Origin: Symbiodinium natans
Lineage: Eukaryota; Sar; Dinophyceae; Suessiales; Symbiodiniaceae
Direction: 5' to 3'
Assembly (NCBI GenBank): GCA_905221605.1
Contig: CAJNDS010002708.1
Coordinates: 168,501-232,500, forward strand
DNA length: 64,000 bases
Both the position numbers and the translations under genes were made by a program. Below the pieces are notes generated by a model. The model saw only the letters and a list, made by a program, of their open reading frames with translations. It made no database searches and had not been told where the DNA came from. The first letter of the stretch is position 1, and each line of letters starts with the position of its first letter. Below, in pieces: positions 48,701 to 59,127 of the stretch.

Positions 48701-50482
48701 TTCTTGGAACCGATGCTGCTCCAGAGGTTGAGGTCATAAACAAACTGGAGAAGCTCGAAGTTCGCAGCGTAGCCCAGCAGACGACCCAACGCCAAGGCGG
48801 CAAAGAGACGTTTCATGCTGTGGCGTGTGGCGTCATTTGCTTCTGCGTCCTCCGCATTTGCCACCTGGCTCTCCTCTTCGCTGTCGTCGTTGCCCTCAAC
48901 CTCCTCATCGCTGTCTGCAGCAGGAAAGGCTGCACGCCCAGCGGGCCGACCGGCGTTCAGCACGTCCTCCAAGGTGGCTGCCCGCTCCTGCCGAATCACC
49001 CGCCTGGGATCCGTGGCACGCTCGTGAGTGAAGGTGCGCTTCACATCCCAGAACAAACCAGGCCAGAGGGCGCACTCCACGCCGACACGTTCAATGAATT
49101 GCAGCCGGCGACGGCGAGTGAGCTCGTCGGCGCCGGGGTGTTCTTCCAGAAACTCCGCATGCTCGGCCACAAAGGTCGCATAGGGTGTGTCATCCGAGGC
49201 CATCAAGAAGTCGTAAGCTGCGCGGGCCTTCGTCCGCATGTTCACGTCCTGGCTATGTCAGCGAGCAAATGCGTTGCTGAAAATATCGACTTGTAAGTAG
49301 TACTCTAGGAAACCTGTGTACTCTACGCCTGGCCTGCAGGTGCTTGATGCGCTTCTTCACTGTAGTCGTTTGCCAGCGGAAGCGGATCATGGTCGTCTTC
49401 TGGCGGTAGCCGGATTTGTGCTCTGCACGCACGACCGGGCCCACATCGATCTCCAAGGGCGACAATGCCTGCGCAGCCTCTGCAGACAGCTCCCGCAGAA
49501 CCTCTGGCACATCAGCCAGCGTCACCACCGGCTGCACGCGTGCAGCTTTGCATCTGGAGCACTTGCCTGAAGGATTGGTGGGTGGCTGGGGCTTGTTGAG
49601 CGTGCTCTCTGTGAGGTCGCGAGGCGCGAGGAGGCCGCAGTTCTCACACATGCTCCAGGAGTCGAAAAGGCACCAACGCTCGAAGTCCTCGGCCAGCCGG
49701 CGGCGCTTCGCCGGGGGCAACCCAGTGGTATTCTCGACGGCCTCGCCAGCTGGCGTTCTCTTTGAAGGCTGGCCCATACGGCGCCGTGCCCGAGCCCTGT
49801 CTGCCAGAACCTGCTCTCGATATTTCTTCTTTGTCGCAGCCGACGCCGGGGCTGCAGCTGTCTGCCGCGATGCCAGGGCACCTCTCCACAAGACGGGGAG
49901 CTCCTGCCTGTCCAGCGGGCGTCGGCCGCCCCGCCCAGCCGCGCGCTTGGGCGCCGGACCCTGCAGCTGCGCTTGAAAATATTCCACCGCGTCGGGCGGC
50001 AGGCGCTCTTCCAAAGCACGGGCGCGGGCAACCACTGACAAGCGCCGGAGCTTGCCCAGCACCTGTGTGTGCATATGCGCTCATGTTCCGCTCTATGCTA
50101 CAAATATTGCGCAGAACAGAACGAAAGAGACTTTGTCGGGTGGCCCCGCCTCTCGCTTGCCAGCTTCCGCCGCGCACAATGGCCACAGATCTTCAGGTCG
50201 ACAGAATAGGCAGCGTGCGCTGCGACCCATCACCTGAGCTGGGCCTCCGCGTGCTGCAAGAGCAAAGGTGCAGCGCTCGCCATTCATGCCCACGCACACC
50301 CATGGCTTGGCCAGCTCTGCCTCGAAGTAGCCACGGAAGTCCTCCGGCACCCGCTCCAAGGCAAGGCGTTGGTACTCGGGCGTCAAGGCCAACAGCAAGC
50401 GCTTGATGTGTCCACGCGACCGTGGCTGAGCACAGGCCGCGGCCAAACGATCTGGATTACCACAGAAGACCTCAGGCAGCAA
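45747..50482 (-). CDS. Helitron Rep-helicase, four exons recognised
   Basis: Exons 50482-50150 (5' end unresolved), 50062-49334, 49248-47103 and 47005-45747 join in phase to 1488 codons. Introns: 87 nt GC-AG, 85 nt GC-AG, 97 nt GT-AG. Exons 1-2 carry Cys-pair zinc sites (CLFCRPEDL; CENCGLL...CSRCKAARV) and the Helitron N-terminal pattern VPEVLRELSAEAAQALSPLE. Exon 3 holds the Rep nuclease: FFTIAPYEWSFP, the two-His motif GRVHVHVVIFV (~residue 330 of the exon) and the paired-Tyr motif AYVTKYVSK (~435). Exon 4 is a Pif1/RecD-like SF1 helicase: GPPGTGKTT, VVDELSQ, GDRYQMPGVG, and a final AAYTAISRV. All key residues are present, so the protein could be active in rolling-circle transposition. Confidence 0.88.
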
Positions 50483-51012
50483 CGCAGCTTGGTTAAAAAT
50501 GCATGCCTCTTTTGCAACTTCTTGCTTGCGCAGACAGTTCTACAGCAGTTCATCTCTGCCATCAAGGCGCGCATGCAGGAAATGCACCTCGCTGCGCTGC
50601 GCGGCCTGGGCTTTGCGCCGAGAAGCAACAAGGAGAAGCCGCTGTGCCAGGACACACGGAGGGCATGGCTCTGAAAAGTGGAAAACTCCTGAGATCGACG
50701 AAGTATGCACAAGAACTCGAGCCAGGGCAGAGCGAGAACACAAATCAAACCTGTTCCTCCAATCAGCAGGCTAGACTGGCTAGATTGAAGAAGTATAAGG
50801 CTCCGAAAGCAGCGCAGGGCGTGACAAGGCACGGGCACACAGTCGCTTTTTTGCGTCTGATCGGGAGCACGTTGAGGTGTGTGGTGCTGTACAGTGGGCT
50901 GCGCCTGTGCTGGTCTTGTGCTGCCACGACTTTGAACACGATGGCCTGCGGCTACTCACTCCTCTCCTGGCTCATTCTCCAGAGCCTCGATGACCACAGG
51001 CGCCTCTGGCGG

Positions 51013-52362
51013 TCATCCCTCCTCGCACGAGCCGGCGTCCGCCGCCAGCCGGGCCTGCTCATGAATGCTCTTCGCCTTGGCCACCATGTCCTGCATGGTC
51101 TCGAAGATATTGATCAGCTTGTCCTTCTTCGGCAGGCGTGTCATCTGCTTCAACGTCTGCAGAACCTTGGCCAGCCCATGCTCCGTCAGCACGGCCTCGG
51201 GCACGTTATCCAGGAGAGCGACCAGCACGTACAATGGCAGCCTATTCTTTTTGTTGTCCTGGTTTGCAACCATGGTCTGCAACTCATCCGCAAACTTGGC
51301 CACCTCGGACTCTGCCCAGGACAGATGCGGGTCGAGCCCCGGAGTTTCTGCCTCCTCCTCCTCTTCCTGATCCTCCAAGGAAAGCTCAACGGCCGCCGGC
51401 CTTGCCGATGTCGCCCGCTTCTTCGGAGCTTCGGCTTTCTTCAGTTTCTTCTTCTTCTCCTGCTTCTTCTTCTTCTTCTCATCACTTCCATGGGAGTGGG
51501 AAGACGAGGAGGAGCCGGACTTGTGGTCGCTTTCGCTTCCAGATTCCTTGGCTTCGGAGTTGTTCTCCGACTCAGACCCGGACTCCTCCTTGCCAGCTGC
51601 TTCCTCGCTGCTGTCTCCGAAGGCCCGTTTCTTGCGGGGAGCTTTCGCTTCCAGGCGAGCCGCGTTCGTCGCCGCGACGGCTTCCACGCAACTGTCCAGA
51701 GTCTTCTTCTGGATGAACTTCCGGATGGGTTTGTCCTGCTTGGACTCGTCCGGGATCTTCTTTGCCCACGCCTTCGGATTGGACGCGAGAGTGCAAAGCT
51801 CCAAACCAGCCATAGCGCCAGCGTACATGCGTGAGGCTGTGTCTGCCAGTCGAGCGAAGTCCTTCACCCGTTGCTGCAGAGCCTCCTTCTTCCCAAGCTT
51901 CTTGAGCACCTTCTCGGCGTGCGGCTTCAAAGAAGATGCAGATGAGCACGCCTTGTTTGACAGGTTGACGGCCGCCAAAGCACTGCCCAAGGGCTCCAAG
52001 AGCTTCTTGACAGCTGGAATTCCAGTTTGCCCAAACTTCTTCTCAGACGATGAAGGAAGCACCGCCAAGGCAGCTGCGCAGGATTCCAACGAGGCAGAGG
52101 CCATGCTGACGCCCAGGCCTGGCCGAGCGATGCACTCCGAGGTCTCTGCTGTAAGCTGCTCGGTCAGCGTGGAGGTGGTGAAGTATTCCGTCGGCGCTTG
52201 CTTGTCCGTTAGGAGCACGCAGCCATCCTCATCGGGCCAGCTGCGGAGAAACGCTTTCAGGGGCAGCTTGTAAAACGGTACACCTGGAGGGTATTTGCCC
52301 TTCGCCTTGCCATCCTTGGCGATGTGCTTGCCTGTCGATTTCCGTGGGACCCACTTGCCCAT
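51013..52362 (-). CDS. charged, probably nuclear 449-aa protein
   Basis: ATG at 52362 (MGKWVPRKSTGKHIAKDGKA). Residues 1-50 are basic. 60-240 are helical and Ala/Ser/Lys-rich. ~245-345 is a low-complexity Ser/Glu/Asp then Lys-rich tract with likely nuclear signals (APRKKRAFG, a KKKKK run). ~360-445 is helical (ALLDNVPEAVLTEHGLAKVL). Codon use is GC-rich like the Helitron exons. No family is recognised. It sits 530 bp upstream of the recognised Helitron exons and could be an upstream Helitron ORF or an unrelated gene. Confidence 0.6.
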   Translation of the reverse strand: MGKWVPRKSTGKHIAKDGKAKGKYPPGVPFYKLPLKAFLRSWPDEDGCVLLTDKQAPTEYFTTSTLTEQLTAETSECIARPGLGVSMASASLESCAAALAVLPSSSEKKFGQTGIPAVKKLLEPLGSALAAVNLSNKACSSASSLKPHAEKVLKKLGKKEALQQRVKDFARLADTASRMYAGAMAGLELCTLASNPKAWAKKIPDESKQDKPIRKFIQKKTLDSCVEAVAATNAARLEAKAPRKKRAFGDSSEEAAGKEESGSESENNSEAKESGSESDHKSGSSSSSHSHGSDEKKKKKQEKKKKLKKAEAPKKRATSARPAAVELSLEDQEEEEEAETPGLDPHLSWAESEVAKFADELQTMVANQDNKKNRLPLYVLVALLDNVPEAVLTEHGLAKVLQTLKQMTRLPKKDKLINIFETMQDMVAKAKSIHEQARLAADAGSCEEG

Positions 52363-53330
52363 GGCTGCTGCAAGTCAATGACCTAAAACTCGACTACTAA
52401 AGCTGGAAGCTCTCACTTTTGCGCAGCACAGCTATCGGAACGGCCCCACGCTGCTGCTGAATTCAGTAAAGTCACAAAGCATGGCAATGATTTTTCTCAG
52501 TTGCGCGCGAACAAAGTCATGCGGCAGCAGACCACAGTCATGTGGCAGCAGTGGGGATCGTATTCTGCTGCGCTTGAAATTCTGGGTCACGTATGGACTA
52601 GCAGTCTCGAACGAGCCCTCCAAGGATTCAATGCAATGTTGTTATTTTGAAGAAAAAGCAAAGCTTGCAGACCGGCAGCCCAAGTTGCAGCTGCACCCAT
52701 CAATCTATTTGTCTTCATTGTCCTCGACTCGAAGCAGCCCTTCCCAAAGTCCAGGTCTTGAACAAGCCCTCCAGGTAGTCCTCCTTCTTCGCCCCATGAT
52801 AGGCTGGTGCTTCATTCCAGCGTCCGCGCACAGACAAAGGATGCAATGCAACGCTGTTATTTACAAGAAAGAGCAAAGACTTGCTGAGACCAGGTCACCC
52901 CGCGCCCGAATCACCTCAAGAATGGATCACCCCAACGACTGGGTCACCTCAGAGCTGGGCATGCCAGAACTGAGTCACCCCAGCGTTGGGTCACTCCAAA
53001 AGCTTGAGTCACTTCAGGATTGGGTCGCCCAGCCTTGTCTGCAGCCGAAGGTGCTTTGCCCAAGCGTTCTATTTATCTTGAATGTCCTCGATTCGAACGA
53101 GCCCTTCACAAAGTCCAGGATTTGAACGAGCCCTTCAGCAGGAAGTCCTCCTTCTTCGCCCCGTGATAGACTGGCCTGGCAGACAAGGGGTTCAATGCTG
53201 TTATGCTTTAAAACGAAAACACAATGTCTTGCTAAGATCAGCACCCGAAGTTGCACACATCAATCTATTTGTCTTCAATGTCCTCGACTCGAACCAGCCC
53301 TTCACAAAGTCCAGGTCTTGAACGAGCCAG
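52363..53330. repeat. diverged higher-order repeats upstream of the minisatellite
   Basis: Three related modules (about 52620-52800, 52840-53160, 53185-53340) share AATCTATTTGTCTTCA, GTCCTCGACTCGAA and CACAAAGTCCAGG-type blocks. Between them, 52895-53025 carries a degenerate 24-bp unit around GGGTCACCCCA. No gene is supported. The ends merge into the 46-bp minisatellite. Confidence 0.65.
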
Positions 53331-55480
53331 TCCTCCTTCTTTGTCCCCGGGATAAGCAAACTGGCCCTCCAGGAAGTCCTCCTTCTTTGTCCCCGGAAGA
53401 AACAAACTGGCCCTTCAGGAAGTCCTCCTTCTTTGTCCCCGGGATAAGCAAATTGGCCCTCCAGGAAGTCCTCCTTCTTTGTCCGGCCCTCCAGAAAGTC
53501 CTCCTTCTTTGTCCCCGGGAGAAACAAACTGGCCCTCCAGGAAGTCCTCCTTCTTTGTCCCCGGGATAAGCAAATTGGCCCTCCAGGAAGTCCTCCTTCT
53601 TTGTCTCCGGGAAAAGCAAACTGGCCCTCCAGGAAGTCCTCCTTCTTTGTCCCCGGGACAAGCAAACTGGCCCTCCAGGAAGTCCAGGAAGTCTTCCTTC
53701 TTTATTGCCGGGATAAGCAAACTTGCCCTCCAGGAAGTCCTCCTTCTTCGTCCCCGGGAAAAGCAAACTGGCCCTCCAGGAAGTCCTCCTTCTTTGTTTT
53801 CAAGATAAGCAAACTGGCCCTCCAGAAAGTCCTCCTTCTTTGTCCCCAGGACAAACAAACTGGCCCTCCAGGAAGTCCTCCTTCTTTGTCCCCGGGAAAA
53901 GCAAACTGGCCCTCCAGGAAGTCCTCCTTCTTTGTCCCCGGGAAAAGCAAACTGGCCCTCCAGGAAGTCCTCCTTCTTTGTCCCCGTGAGAAGCAAAATG
54001 GCCCTCCAGGAAGTCCTCCTTCTTTGTCCCCGGGACAACCAAACTGGCCCTTCAGGAAGTCTTCTTCTTTGTCCCCGGGACAAGCAAACTGGCCCTCCAG
54101 GAAGTCCTCCTTCTTTGTCCCCGGATAAGCAAACTGGCCCTCCAGGAAGTACTCCTTCTTTGTCCCCGGGAAAAGCAAACTGGCCCTCCAGGAAGTCCTC
54201 CTTCTTTGTCCCCGGATAAGCAAACTGGCAGTCCAGGAAGTCCTCCTTCTTTGTCCCCGGGATAAGCAAACTGGCCCTCCAGGAAGTCGACAAGCAAACT
54301 GGCCCTCCAGGAAGTCCTCCTTCTTTGTCCCCGGGATAAGCAAACTGGGCCTCCAGGAAGTCCTCCTTCTTTGTCCCCGTGACAACCTCCAGGAAGTCCT
54401 CCTTCTTTGTCCCCGGGACAAACAAACTGACCCTCCAGGAAGTCCTCCTTCTTTGTCCCCGGGAAAAGCAAACTGGCCCTCCAGGAAGTCCTCCTTCTTT
54501 GTCCCCGGGATAAGCAAACTGGCCCTCCACAAAGTCCTCCTTCTTTGTCCCCGTGACAAGCAAACTGGCCCTCCAGGAAGTCCTCTTTCTTTGTCCCCGG
54601 AAAAGCAAACTGGCCCTCCAGGAAGTCCTCCTTCTTTGTCCCCGGAACCTTTAATAAGTCCTCCTTCTTTGTCCCCGGGATAAGCAAACTGGCCCTCCTT
54701 CTTTGTCCCGTCATAAGCAAACTGCCCCTCCAGAAAGTCCTCCTTCTTGGCCCCTGGGATACGCAAACTGGCCCTCCAGGAAGTCCTCCTTCTTTGTCCC
54801 CGGGATAAGCAAACTGGCCTTTTGGAAGTCCTCCGTCGTTATCCCTGGGATAAGCGAACTGGCCCTTCAGCAAGTCCTCCCTCTTTGTTGCGGGAAAAGC
54901 AAACTGGCCCTCCAGGAAATCCTCCTTCTTTGTTTCCCGGATAAGCAAACTGGCCCTCCAGGAAGTCCTCCTTCTTCTCCCGGGATAAGCAAACTGGCCC
55001 TCCAAGAAATCCTCCTTCTTTCCCCCGTGGGATAAGCAAATTGGCCCTCCAGGAAGTCCTCCCAGGAATTCCTCCTTCTTTGTCCCCGGATAGGCAAACT
55101 GGCCCAGGAAGTCCTCCTTCTTTGTGCCCAGGATAAGCAAATTGGCCCTCCAGGAATGGCCCTCCAGGAAGTCCTCCTTCTTTGTCCCGGGAAAAGCAAA
55201 CTGGCCATCCAGGAAGTCCTCCTTCTCTGTCCCCCGGGACAAGCCAATTGGCCCTCCAGGAAGTCCTCCTTCTGGATAAGCAAACTTGTTTCCAGGAAGT
55301 CCTCCTTCTTTGTCCCCGGGATAAGCAAATTGGCCCTCCAGGAAATCCTCCTTCTTTGTCCCCGGGAGAAGTCCTCCTTCTTTGTCCCCGGGATGCAAGT
55401 CCTCCTTCTTTGTCTCCGACTGGCTCTCCAAAACATCCTCCTTCTTTCCCACCATGCTTTGTCCCGCAGCAATCCTCCTT
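53330..55480. repeat. 46-bp minisatellite, about 45 units
   Basis: The unit runs GGAAGTCCTCCTTCTTTGTC then CCCGGGATAAGCAAACTGGC then CCTCCA. Variants differ mainly at the GATAAG/GACAAG/GAAAAG site, and units become ragged after 54640. Because 46 is not a multiple of 3, the minus strand rotates through three readings (GTKKEDFLEGQFAYP, GDKEGGLPGGPVCLS, GQRRRTSWRASLLIP) and lacks stops in all of them. The long ORFs here (up to 479 codons) follow from the repeat and are not evidence of a protein. Confidence 0.95.
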
Positions 55481-55745
55481 CGGATAAGCAAACGGGCTCA
55501 GGAAGTCCTCCTTCCTTGTCCTCGAAAAAGCAAACCTCCCATTCCGGGCCTTAATTTCAAGTCCTCGCCTAGGGGGCGGTTTTCAAGCCTGCCCGGTCGT
55601 TTGCAGCTGGGTTTAGGGCTATCTTTATATAGGCTGACAGAAGCGGCCTATTCGAGCGCCGCGTGGACCTGAGGTCCAGGACCCTACGGCTCGCCTTTCG
55701 GCCTTCGCCTACGGGTCCGCAGGCCCCTGCCGGTGGCCTGCTAAC
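55481..55745. other. unique spacer
   Basis: No ORF is supported. Contains the palindrome GGACCTGAGGTCC at 55664-55676. Confidence 0.4.
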
Positions 55746-55778
55746 GACCGGCCCCTATCGCTGGAAAGGGGGCCGGTC
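55746..55778. other. strong GC-rich stem-loop
   Basis: GACCGGCCCC (55746-55755) pairs perfectly with GGGGCCGGTC (55769-55778) around a 13-nt loop. It lies seven bases before a telomere-type array. Confidence 0.75.
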
Positions 55779-55782
55779 TTCA

Positions 55783-55868
55783 GTTTAGGGTTTAGGGTTT
55801 AGGGTTTAGGGTTTAGGGTTTAGGGTTTAGGGTTTAGGGTTTAGGGTTTAGGGTTTAGGGTTTAGGGT
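55783..55868 (+). repeat. (TTTAGGG)n array, about 12 copies
   Basis: Perfect repeat between the stem-loop and a 74-bp duplicated segment (55873-55946, repeated at 56333-56406). Confidence 0.95.
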
Positions 55869-55872
55869 TCAG

Positions 55873-56870
55873 CAGCTCTGGGTCGAGCAATCTCTAGTAG
55901 AGCCGCTGTCTGGACTCTAGAAAAAAACCCACCCACCCAGAGAATCCCAAAACATTAAGAAATATAAAGTTCACATTTTTCCTCAGCAAGCCCTGTCCTC
56001 CAACCTCATTTATTCATTCTGCTCGTGTTCTTTGTCATTCTGCTTGTTTTCCATTCTGCTCGTATGCGTTTCTTTCTGCTCGTATTCATTCTGCTCGAAT
56101 TCGTTCTTTTTCTGATCTGCTCGTCTCGTGTTCGTTCTCGTTCTGCTCGTATTCATTCTGCTCGTATTCGTTCTCTCTCTGCTCGATTTCAGTCCGCTCG
56201 TTTTCGTTGTTTTTCTTCTCGTATTCATTCTGTTCGTATTCGCTCTCTCTCTCTGCTCGATTTCAGTCTGCTCGTCTGCGTTCTCTCTCTGCTCGTAATC
56301 ATTCTGCTCGTATTCGTTCTCTTTCTGCTCATCAGCTCTGGGTCGAGCAATCTCTAGTAGAGCCGCTGTCTGGACTCTAGAAAAAAACCCACCCACCCAG
56401 AGAATCTGATCTGTTCGTTCTCGTTCCTGCTCGTATTCATTCTGCTCGTATTCGTTCTCTCTCTGCTCGATTTCAGTCCGCTCGTTTTCGTTGTTTTTCT
56501 TCTCGTATTCATTCTGTTCGTATTCGCTCTCTCTCTCTCTCTCTGCTCGATTTCAGTCTGCTCGTCTTCGTTCTCTCTCTGCTCGTAATCATTCTGCTCG
56601 TATTCGTTCTCTTTCTGCTCATATTCATTTTGCTCGTGTTCGTTCTCTTTCTGCTCGTATTCGTGCTTTTTCTGCAGGCTCTCTGCTCGATTTCAGTCCG
56701 CTCGTTTTCGCTGTCTTTCTGCTCGTACTGAGTCTGCTCGTACTCATTCTATTTCTGCTCGTATTCATTCTGCTCGTATTCGTTCTCTCTCTGCTCGACG
56801 TCAGTCTGCTCGTATTCGTTCTCTTTCTGCTCATATTCACTTTGCTCGTGTTCGTTTTCCCCGGTGACCC
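55873..56870. repeat. CTGCTCGTATTC-type satellite with embedded 74-bp duplicate
   Basis: Tandem short units (CTGCTCGTATTCATT, CTGCTCGTATTCGTTCTCT, GCTCGATTTCAGTC). The block 56165-56330 recurs at about 56450-56620. A 74-bp unrelated segment (CAGCTCTGGGTCGAGCAATC ... CCCAGAGAATC) precedes each. Both strands are largely open, giving Arg/Asn/Thr/Glu-rich or Leu/Phe-rich artefact ORFs. Confidence 0.85.
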
Positions 56871-56970
56871 TGCCTATTTTTGGCCGTCTTGTTGGTTGTG
56901 TTTGGCACACTTTAAGCTGCCTGGCTTCCACATGGTTGCTTTCCAGTTAGTGCCCCGGTGACCTCGCCTC

Positions 56971-57382
56971 ATGTTGGCTCCTGCTCGTAGGGTTTGATGA
57001 GAGGCCTAGAGGTTTGTCGTATGTCCCCTCTCTTCGTGCTCGTAGGGTTTGTCGTATGTCCCTCCCTTCATGCTCGTAGGGTTTGATGAGAGGTCTACAG
57101 GTTTGTCGTACGTCCCCTCCCTTCGTGCTCTTAGATTTTGTCGTATGTCGCCTCCCTTCGTGCTCGTCGGCTTTGTCGTATGTCCCTCTTTGTCTGCTTG
57201 CAAAGAATCCCAAGAATTAAGAAACTGAGGTTTTATTTTCAGAGGTTTGTCGTATGTCCCCTCCCTTCGTGCTCGTCGGCTTTGTCGTATGTCCCTTTTC
57301 TTCTGCTTGCAGAGAATCCCAAAACATTGAGAAATGTGCGGGTTTATTTTAGAGGTTTGTCGTATGTCCCCTCCCTTCGTGC
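56971..57382. repeat. 412-bp direct duplication, copy A
   Basis: Nearly identical to 57519-57930. It contains units of about 36 bp around GTTTGTCGTATGTCCCCTCC and CTTCGTGCTCGTAGGG, plus a CTGCTTGCAAAGAATCCCAA spacer. Confidence 0.95.
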
Positions 57383-57518
57383 AGTTGCTTTTCCCCACCC
57401 CACCCTCGGACCACCCAAGATGAGAAACACTGAGAAGGGGCTGCTGCGTTGCCCGGCCCCGCAAAGCCTTCATCTTGATCTGGCCCAGACCCAGGTTTTC
57501 AAGCCCAGAATGGGGGTC

Positions 57519-57930
57519 ATGTTGGCTCCTGCTCGTAGGGTTTGATGAGAGGCCTAGAGGTTTGTCGTATGTCCCCTCTCTTCGTGCTCGTAGGGTTTGT
57601 CGTATGTCCCTCCCTTCATGCTCGTAGGGTTTGATGAGAGGTCTACAGGTTTGTCGTACGTCCCCTCCCTTCGTGCTCTTAGATTTTGTCATATGTCGCC
57701 TCCCTTCGTGCTCGTCGGCTTTGTCGTATGTCCCTCTTTGTCTGCTTGCAGAGAATCCCAAGAATTAAGAAACTGAGGTTTTATTTTCAGAGGTTTGTCG
57801 TATGTCCCCTCCCTTCGTGCTCGTCGGCTTTGTCGTATGTCCCTTTTCTTCTGCTTGCAGAGAATCCCAAAACATTGAGAAATGTACGGGTTTATTTTAG
57901 AGGTTTGTCGTATGTCCCCTCCCTTCGTGC
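57519..57930. repeat. 412-bp direct duplication, copy B
   Basis: Differs from copy A at only a handful of positions (for example ATTTTGTCATATG versus ATTTTGTCGTATG). The offset is 548 bp. The satellite continues to about 58190. Minus ORFs (KGGDIRQTLRARREGTYDKP-type) are products of the repeat. Confidence 0.95.
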
Positions 57931-58190
57931 TCGTAGGGTTTGTCGAGAGGTCTACAGGTTTGTCGTACGCCCTCTTCCTTCGTGCTCTTAGGGTTTGTCG
58001 TATGCCTCCCTTCGTGCTCGTAGGGTTTGTCGTATGTCCCCTCCCTTCGTGCTCGTATGGTTTGATGAAAGGTCTACAGATTCGTCGCATGTCCCTTCCC
58101 TTCGCGCTCTTAGGGTTTGTCGTATGTCCCCTCCCTTCGTGCTCGTCGGCTTTGTCGCATGTCCCTTGTCTTCGCGCTTGCTTTCCCCAG

Positions 58191-58680
58191 ACCGAAGGTA
58201 GAACCAAAAGTGTTGGTCCGGATTGACAAAAAAACTAATTTGTTAACCTCCTGTTTTGTTTTCCCCCACCCCACCCTCGAACCATTCCAGTTCGAGCCAA
58301 TCCCCAACCCACCCTAGAACCAATTACCCGTATTCGTTCTTTGTTGTCGGGGTGGGGGCGGGGTGCTGCTTGCTTACTTACTGGGTTTGTTCGTGCTTGC
58401 TGGGGCGCTGATTGCTTACATTCTGGATTTTTGCTTTGCTTGATGGGGCGCTGATCTAAAGTTCCCCGGTGACCGTGCTGGCCGTCTCGCTGGTTGTTTT
58501 GGCTGCCTGGCTTCCACATGGTTGCTTTGGAATTAGTGCCCCGGTGACCGCCTGTGTCTGAAAGTTCCCCGGTGACCGTGGCTCTTTTTGGCTCTCACCC
58601 CGCAAAGCCCTCATCTGGCCCAGACCCAGGTTTTCAAGCCCAGAATGGGGGTCTGGGCCAGAAGAGGCGCTTCAGAGGGG
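58191..58680. other. spacer with duplicated fragments
   Basis: No gene is seen. CTGCCTGGCTTCCACATGGT...GTGCCCCGGTGACC at 58503-58552 repeats 56920-56963. CAGACCCAGGTTTTCAAGCC...GGGGGTC at 58620-58652 repeats 57486-57518. Confidence 0.6.
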
Positions 58681-58686
58681 TTGAGG

Positions 58687-59120
58687 GGGGGGGGGAACGT
58701 GGCCATTGTGTGATTCGTGGTTTTAGGGAGGGGGGTGGGGGGGGGGGGGGGTGGGGGGGGTGGGGGGGGTGGGGGGGGTGGGGGGGGGTGGGGGGGTGGG
58801 GGGGGTGGGGGGCCGGGGGTGGGGGGGGTGGGGGGGTGGGGGGGGTGGGGGGGGGTGGTGGGGGGGGGGGTGGGGGGGTGGGGGGGGGGGGGGAGGGGTG
58901 GGGGGGTAGGGGGGGTGCGGGGGGGGTGGGGGGGGGGGGGGGGGGGGGGGGGTGGGGGGGGTGGGGGGGGTGGGGGGGGTGGGGGGGGGGTGGGGGGGGG
59001 TGGGGGGGGGGTGGGGGGGTGGGGGGGTGGGGGGGGTGGGGGGTGGGGGGGGGGGAGGGGGGCAGGGGGGGGGGGGGGGGGTGGGGGGTGGGGTGGGTGG
59101 TGGGGGGGGTGGGGGGGGGG
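58687..59120 (+). repeat. 430-bp G-rich tract (G4-9 T)n
   Basis: Runs of 5-20 G separated by single T or rare C/A. It has very high G-quadruplex potential. It gives poly-Gly and poly-Pro ORFs on the two strands that are not genes. Its exact length is likely uncertain. Confidence 0.95.
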
Positions 59121-59127
59121 AAAACGT

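Larger units (their letters stand above)
44634..52362 (-). mobile_element. Helitron-type transposon region, ends not located
   Basis: Defined by the Rep-helicase gene; the flanking ORFs (238 aa and 449 aa) may be passengers. I could not place a 5' TC or a 3' hairpin-CTRR end with confidence. Region limits are therefore only those of the same-strand ORF cluster. Confidence 0.5.

Noticed and set aside
50503-51834. 443-codon plus-strand ORF
   Set aside because: Antisense to the 449-aa ORF and spacer; Leu-run composition typical of reading a Lys/Glu-rich gene backwards.
53330-55480. CRISPR array
   Set aside because: Direct tandem repeats without unique spacers, in an evidently eukaryotic genome.
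53415-55491. Minus-strand ORFs of 354-479 codons as a repeat protein
   Set aside because: Open because the 46-bp unit lacks stops in every minus frame. Frame-changing indels are common, so there is no sign of selection on one frame.
56010-58207. Arg/Asn-rich and KGGDIRQ-type repeat proteins
   Set aside because: Satellite translations, open on both strands, no start context or domain.
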